A DNA stretch of 64,000 nucleotides, taken from contig JAAXNY010000004.1 in NCBI GenBank assembly GCA_013420905.1, positions 2,604,001 to 2,668,000 of the forward strand. Direction: 5' to 3'. The notes under the pieces are model-generated. The model ran no database searches, was not told the DNA's origin, and was given only the letters and a program-made list of their open reading frames with translations. Positions 58,452 through 64,000 of the stretch are shown in pieces; position 1 is the first letter of the stretch; the number at the start of each line of letters is the position of its first letter. The DNA comes from Collybia mongolica. Lineage: Eukaryota; Basidiomycota; Agaricomycetes; Agaricales; Clitocybaceae. A program made the position numbers and the translations under genes.

Positions 58452-59733
58452 ATGACGGTGTGCATTTCCTGTTTCCTGTCCCTTCACTCCTTTCTTATAA
58501 CGTCTTAAATATCAGCATATCGAACCATCTTCCCTCACCTTGGTTCACAAGGCATACCAAAAACTTACTCGTTCGGAGCTCCTCCTTTTCCTCAAAGTGC
58601 GTAACCTCCCGACTTCCGGCACCGACAGCGAGCTAGCCTCTCGTTTGGCCCACCATGACCTCCACACATATCACTTCCCTATCACTCCACAAGGACGCAC
58701 AACATTGTCCTCTTCACCAACATCAAGGCATCAGAAGCCTGGTCAATTACCAGATCTCCCAGTTGAGATCCTAGCTGATATCCTCGACCATGTTGGAGAC
58801 TGGGAGTTAGCAAAAGCTGTTGGTGTACCAACAACTCTACCGCGTCCTTTGGAGTGGTCTCGTGCATCGTGCACAGATCAAGCAATTATCCCAGGCTACA
58901 TACCCTTAATCCGCACCTCAGATCCTTGCGCGCATCCACCAACAAGGATTGGTGGGGTTCTCGCAATACGTTTTGGCTATGTTAATGTTCTTGAGTATTT
59001 TCTCTCTGCACATCACTCTATATTCCTATCAGTCTTCAAAGGCGATTTGATCCCCATCAAAGCCTCACGGCACGGACGAACTGAAGTTCTGTCATGGTGG
59101 AAACACGGATTTGAGCAACATCCTCACTTGATTCCACCACCTGCCCCAGGATCGATTGCTGAAGCCATAGACGGTGCATCGCGAAATGGCCAAGTTGCAT
59201 CTCTCGATTGGTGGTTGAGCTCGGGGCTTCCACTAGAATATACCGAGGCAGCCCTTGAGTATGCAAGCGCTAAAAGTCAAATATCAGTCCTTGATTGGTG
59301 GTTGAGGCAGCATAAACTCGCCGCGCTTTCTCTCAAAATCGGTCGTGTCATGGATATGGCAAGTACTGCGGGTAATGTTGAGGTGCTGGAATGGTGGGCT
59401 GCCTCCCAAATTGACCCGAAATACGATAAACACGCGCTGCAGCATGCAAGCTGTCACGGGAAGGTCGAGGTCCTGCAGTGGTGGCTTGGAAGTGGATTAC
59501 AGATGATCTTCGATCAAGACGCCTTGACGGGTGCAACGAGACACAACAGGCCCGAAGTGCTTGAGTGGTGGGACAAATCCGGAATCCCCATTCACTATCG
59601 AATGTGCGATATCGAGGAGGCGTTAGAGGATGCTATCGGTGGTGGCGAAGAGGCTCGCGAGTGGTGGAAACGAAAAGGAGTTGATTTTAACGCAAACGAC
59701 AAGGAGTGGATGAAGTCGCAGCCTCTCAATTGA
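58452..59733 (+). CDS. SAP / F-box-like protein with WW-pair ankyrin-like repeats
   Basis: The main exon has no ATG at its 5' end. A 6-nt first exon (ATGACG, 58452-58457) followed by a 58-nt intron (gtgtgc...atcag) restores a start, MT-HIEPSSLTLVHKAYQK. Next is a SAP-like motif (LTRSELLLFLKVRNLPTSGT, residues about 18-50) expected to bind DNA, then an F-box-like helix (LPDLPVEILADILDHVGDWE). Six or more repeats of about 33 residues then follow with the pattern ..G.(V)EVL.WW..SG..., such as NGQVASLDWWLSSGLPLEY and AGNVEVLEWWAASQID. The Trp-Trp pair in each repeat is a visible hallmark. The repeat type resembles ankyrin-like arrays; partner proteins are unknown. Confidence 0.72.
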
Positions 59734-60733
59734 ATTTGCTGGTAATGTGAGTATTCATTTTCGCACATTTGCTGCAATCTGTGTTCGTTTAACGCTTCCT
59801 GTCATTAATTGTTGATCATCCATTACTTACGCCACATGACCGCGGTTTAGTCTTTCGGACACCTGTTCAACGCCAAATGCAAAGCGCTTGAGTCTCCCTG
59901 GATCTGGCTTTGTATCTTCTGTCAGGCTCATTTTGGACCAAGATCATCTCGCTCCCGACAGCAACGAAGTTACACACAATTTCTCCATAAATGTTAATCA
60001 AACATGCCTTTCCCTTCTACCCTCGGGCCTCAGCCCGCTTCTTCGTTGGGCACAGCAGCATTCGCTGTCGGTGGCCCATGACATGAGTGTCAATCCATAA
60101 TCCATAATCCATGATCATGAAAATTGGAATGTCCCTTACCCTGCAGTTCAATATCATACGGGTCAGTTCCCCAGAAATCATCAAACCTCAAATATGCTGA
60201 TTAGGTTAGAATGTTACAGCAGATAATGTGGTAACCACCCCTCTTTTTTGCCTCTGGCATAGTCGGTCTGCACCTGCGTTATGACCGATTGTTAGCCTAC
60301 TCTTTGAAATTTGTTGCGTAATATTTTCGTTATATGTGGCTGAGATGGCATCAATATCAGTATCAATAACTAAGTAGTACTTGGTGCTCGTACTCGTACC
60401 CGAGAGCCAGTGGTGACTTAATAATTTTGAAGCATTTTGCACTATCACCTCATGCTGTACCGAACACAGGCAGTGATCCTTAATGGCTGCATCCCCGGGG
60501 CCTTCGCTAGAATTGAGGCATTGTCGGACTGTAATTAAGCGCTGGATGTCTCATTGATGGAGACCATTACCACCAGCATAAGCATACTTTCAAGTTTCAG
60601 CAACAACTGATTACACCCACAAACTTATACAGGCACCCACAAACCATCGTGCATAAAAGCAGCTAAGAAAACGAGGTCTTTATCATCCAGCCGCTGGGTC
60701 TGGAATACCTTTAGCCCATTGGCTGCGTCAAGC
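59734..60733. other. Intergenic region
   Basis: About 1 kb. It holds a short (ccataat)n-type repeat near 60098 and only short open frames on both strands. No gene that I can support. Confidence 0.45.
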
Positions 60734-62011
60734 ATGGATTTGAAGGATGACATCGAAAAGAACTATCTTGATGCCCCCCCGTCACAGACTATACTCCCCT
60801 TGTCAAGCCTAGATTATGACGAAGATGATGAGGATGATGATGGAGCACCTCTCGGGATCCGTGGGTTTGAGGGATCTGATTCTGGTGAGGAAGATGGCGA
60901 AACCAAGTACGTCTAGGATCTATCTGTTCAGATGTTGAATTTGAATGGATCACTACAGACTTTCTCTGTGGCCTCGTCATCATAATGACCCACAGCCAAA
61001 CCCCCATCCATTAGATAAGTCGGGTGTGTTCTGTAGGGAATGGGGAAAGCCTACTACAATTATGAAAGAGGGATTTGGAGCCCTCTGGACAGCTCCTCTA
61101 ATACCCCAGAACCTTTTGGGAAGATCAATTGTAAGGATAGAGTATGATATCTATGCGATACTGATGTTTGGGGAAAATCATAGGAGGCAATTATTACAAA
61201 CCTCGAGCCGGGTCCCCCAGAAGCAGATCCCACGGTGCTCACCGATGTTACAAGGGATTTTAGTCGGGGGATTCGCCTCGGGGAGTTCGACTGGGAGGCC
61301 CAAATTACAGATTCATCAGAAAACAACTCCCCGAGATCGAGCGAGGCGTCTATCACCTCCACTTTGGCAGAATCTCCATCTGAGACGTTGGTCGAATCGC
61401 CTTCTGAAGAGTTATCCCGTCGTGCAATCCCCCGAACATCTTTAAATCCTGACCTATTCATCTCTCAATCTCCCATCCCACATTCTGTTTCAACCAGGAG
61501 TCCGTTACCAGCATCATTTCCTCCTGTTGTGTGTAACCACCCTCTCGCCCCTGTTGTCCACATAGAGCCAGAGGCAGCAGGGCTAGGATCATCTAAGCGA
61601 AATCAAATCATATCGTTGAGTGAGGAAGAATCCAAGCAACAACACATTAATGCCAAGGAAAGCAGAGCCTTTGGAAGCGGAAAAATATGCACTGTCACCT
61701 CCGACACAACAGAAAAATATGTTGCCTGTCGCATTAAAAGAGCTCCAGGCCCTAGATTTCCGAAGCCTTTCCCTTGTCCGGCGGAGTGGTGCAGTTCATC
61801 ATTCACACGGGCAAACGATGCTGAGAGGCATTTCAAGAATGCGGCCATTCATAGGGGTGCTGGCAACTCGGATAGTTCCACATGTTGTCGTATGTGCGGA
61901 GAGGAACTTTCGAGAATCGATGCTCGAAACCGCCATGAACGTAACAAGGCATGTGGAAAACGAAGGATGGTCCGAAAATGTCATGAACGCCATGCTTCCA
62001 CCCCAGCTTGA
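60734..62011 (+). CDS. C2H2-type zinc-finger protein, possible transcription factor
   Basis: Three exons: 60734-60906, 60959-61130, 61184-62011; about 390 residues. The N-terminus is acidic (SLDYDEDDEDDDGAP; SGEEDGETK). Next is a Ser/Pro/Glu-rich region with direct repeats of AESPSETLVESPSEELS. The C-terminus has one C2H2-like finger (CPAEWCSSSFTRANDAERHF with a later His) and a second Cys pair (CRMCGEELSRIDARNRHERN, followed by KAC), plus a basic tail. DNA binding is inferred from the fingers. Start MDLKDDIEKNYLD at 60734 is the first ATG in frame. Confidence 0.75.
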
Positions 62012-62348
62012 AGAATACCTTTGGAGTTACGGATCCTCTCATTTGCGTCGTCTTGAATATTGTCGTTATGAGGTGTATTTATTTAACTTAGATAAAAAAA
62101 TGTTGATGTAGCGTATGTTCTATCAGTACACTGGTGTCCATTTGGGCAGGGAAGTGGTATTCAATGTAGATAGCTAATTCCTCCATGTGAAAAGAGGAAT
62201 ATTCGCAGGGCATTCACGTAATTGAATAATAAACTTAGCGATGTGAGATATGTAGGATGGTATTCAAGCAGTCTAGGCCATTATACCTCACATTCATGGA
62301 GGTGCCTAGTGAAAAGTCAATAGGACAGAGGGGTAAGAGCGCACTAGC
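62012..62348. other. Shared 3' region of convergent genes
   Basis: The zinc-finger gene and the SWIB gene converge here. No additional gene seen. Confidence 0.5.
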
Positions 62349-63213
62349 TTACTGTCCCAGGACCTTGTTCATCCTGAACATGTCAATTTTATCAACACCA
62401 AATACCGCCTTGAGGCCCCCGTCGCAAACAATTTCCCGTCTATTACTCGGGTTTTGGAGTTCGTTGCCCTTGATATAGTCCCAAAGTTGTTTAACTACTT
62501 GGGGCCTTGAGAGTTTGTCAATTTTGAGAAGGGCTGCAAGAGGTTCGCTGGAAATTGAAATGCAATCGTCGTGGTGTCCGGAAACGGAGAAGAGAGGCGT
62601 ACCTCAAAGTGTACTCCTTAGCAAATCCACCTTTCGCAGTTCCCCCCCCTGCTGACTTTCGTTTGGGTTTAAGCTTCCGTGTTTTGTCGGTAACCGCATC
62701 GTCATCAGAATATATTATCTCTGCGCTCTTCTTCGCTCGGGTACTTTTCTTGGAATTTCCATTCAAGGCTACATGGCCCCTTCCCGTTGTTCTTCTGGAA
62801 CGGCTGTTGATTTCACTTGATAGTTTGCGCGCAAGCTCTGCATCACTAAGCTCTGTTTTAATAGTCTTCTTTGCCTTTTTAGGCGGAGGTGTTGCTTCTT
62901 CGTCATGTACTCCCCTATCTTCATACTCTTCGAGCCCGTCCTCACCCTCTTCCTGTTTCCTCTTTCGCGAGGGTGTTTCTTCCACGTATTGACTCCCTCT
63001 GACACCGTTGGGCTCGCTCACCTTCTCAAAAACGCTAGCAATAACAGCATCCACGTCATTCTTGTTATCCTTAAGAAATTCGGCGGTCAACGTCGAGTCT
63101 AATTCCAAGAGTTGGCGTCTAACGCGCTTTGCACTGATTGTCGTTAAGTCAGTACCCGGTGCAGATAAAATTGTGAAGATCTGTGGTTCAAGAGTGCTGA
63201 AATTGAAGGGCAT
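62349..63213 (-). CDS. DEK-C and SWIB/MDM2 domain protein
   Basis: Two exons: 62603-63213 and 62349-62547, joined by an intron with gtacgc...ttccag. The N-terminal DEK-C-like domain reads MPFNFSTLEPQIFTILSAPG, KRVRRQLLELDSTLTAEFLK; the start at 63213 fits this domain better than the in-frame ATG 24 nt upstream. The middle is basic with nuclear-localisation-like KRK and KKAKK clusters. The C-terminal SWIB domain is complete across the intron: GGFAKEYTLSEPLAALLKID, LSRPQVVKQLWDYIKGNELQ, NPSNRREIVCDGGLKAVFGV, and it ends MNKVLGQ. SWIB proteins work in chromatin remodelling and RNA polymerase I transcription (yeast Uaf30/Tri1 are relatives); a nuclear role is inferred. Confidence 0.92.
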
Positions 63214-63415
63214 CTGTGAGCAGGATGCAAAATTCACTGGCTAGCTGAAGAAAGATTGTAACGGAGGACTTGGTGGGTGCCAACCTGAGTGATGACCGTG
63301 GCCGATGGTCAGGTTAGATTCGCGTCGTGTCAAGTAACACGTGATCAGCTTTGACGCAAGTGTAAACTCAAGATTGAGTACATGGTAGATAAATACAGTG
63401 TATGTCTATGGTGTT

Positions 63416-64000
63416 CAGCGCAAAATAGCCCATTCGTTTCTAGCAGGGTCATCTGGTGGAGGGAAGAGTCCCCCATTCGCCTGGCGTTGATCAGGTTGAT
63501 CCTGAGGGCGTTGATCGCGTCTCAAGCGGTCAACAATACGCGTCCGTATGTAAAGAAGGGCAGATATCACGAGACAGAGAAGCACAAGTAGCATGGTCTC
63601 CCTGAATTCGTCCTCATTGTTGTCCCGGAGACCTCTAGTTGCACCCTCGAAATAGTCTTCTGGGCCAAAATCATCTTGTTCCAGATTGCGGCGTTCCCTT
63701 GCCCACTGTTTTAAATCATACAGTTAATTTAACCATCTAGTCTGGTGGCCACAACAAACCTGAATAGGGTCTTCCTCTCTCTGTTGGTTCGATAAAGTTT
63801 GGCCGCTACGGCGTTTCCTGAAGTCTTCTTTTGCCTTGCCGAGATACCATGGACCATCTTCTTCTTCCATAAGTTGTGGAGATTCATTGATGTCAGGTAT
63901 GGTGTCTGTCTGTTTGCCATCCACGAGGTCAAGTCCTTCCTTTGTTCTCAATGCGTTGGAGGCTATGAGGATTGTCAGACGACCAGTGACTGAGGTACAA
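63416..64000 (-). CDS. C-terminal part of a single-pass membrane protein (partial)
   Basis: Two exons in view: 63760-64000 (continuing beyond the window) and 63416-63705, with a gttt...cag intron. The visible part reads VTGRLTILIASNALRTKEGL, an acidic stretch (ESPQLMEEEDGPWYLGKAKE), a charged helix (WARERRNLEQDDFGPEDYFE) and one membrane segment (ETMLLVLLCLVISALLYI). A cytosolic or lumenal Arg/Gln/Pro-rich tail ending NEWAILR follows. The layout resembles ER quality-control adaptors such as Hrd3-type proteins, but I cannot assign it with confidence from this fragment. Confidence 0.65.

Overview
The window looks like nuclear DNA of a mushroom-forming basidiomycete (Agaricomycetes). Genes are packed with many 45-60 nt GT-AG introns (occasionally GC-AG). 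The repeats are types common in these fungi: Plavaka-type KDZ transposon, hAT, a chromodomain Gypsy element and Copia. The host genes are ordinary fungal housekeeping genes. The species cannot be fixed from the sequence alone.

Layout. 1-16.3 kb is a nest of transposons. A Gypsy element with gag directly before its 3' LTR sits in a hAT element, and a second, apparently identical hAT copy lies inverted at 12.3-16.1 kb. Between them are half of a retroposon, a Tc1/mariner-like transposon inside a small hAT-type element, and the host gene NSE4 (SMC5/6 complex). The hAT flanks show that the 7.6 kb between the two copies has been flipped by recombination. 17.4-25.2 kb is host territory: a DUF4045-gelsolin protein, a divergently transcribed coiled-coil protein, and ribosomal protein uS7 (RPS5). 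25.6-35.6 kb is again repeat-rich and almost gene-free: a chromodomain Gypsy relic, two solo LTRs, a poly(A)-tailed retroposon with a 13-bp target duplication, minisatellites and a decayed gag relic. 35.65-40.2 kb is a Copia element with both LTRs and a 5-bp target duplication but with its reverse transcriptase core deleted.

The most interesting part is 40.5-49.3 kb. A Plavaka (KDZ) transposase gene is followed, on the same strand, by a GC-rich Ras GTPase gene and by a third, transposon-type accessory gene. Candidate terminal inverted repeats bracket all three, so this may be a Plavaka transposon that has captured a host Ras. The Ras has a good CaaX box but carries changes at invariant nucleotide-binding positions (Thr35 to Met, NKxD Asp to Asn, Gly13 to Ala by Ras numbering).

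49.9-64 kb is compact host DNA: ERV14 (cornichon cargo receptor), a secreted expansin-like/RlpA-like protein, an N-acetylglucosamine-kinase-like protein, a LARGE-type glycosyltransferase, a 2-hydroxyacid dehydrogenase, a coiled-coil orphan, a SAP/F-box-like/ankyrin-like protein, a C2H2 zinc-finger protein, a DEK-C/SWIB protein and the end of a membrane protein. Differences between the two Copia LTRs fall only at CpG sites, and several stop codons in other elements look like CGA-to-TGA changes, so repeats here have probably been decaying through cytosine methylation.
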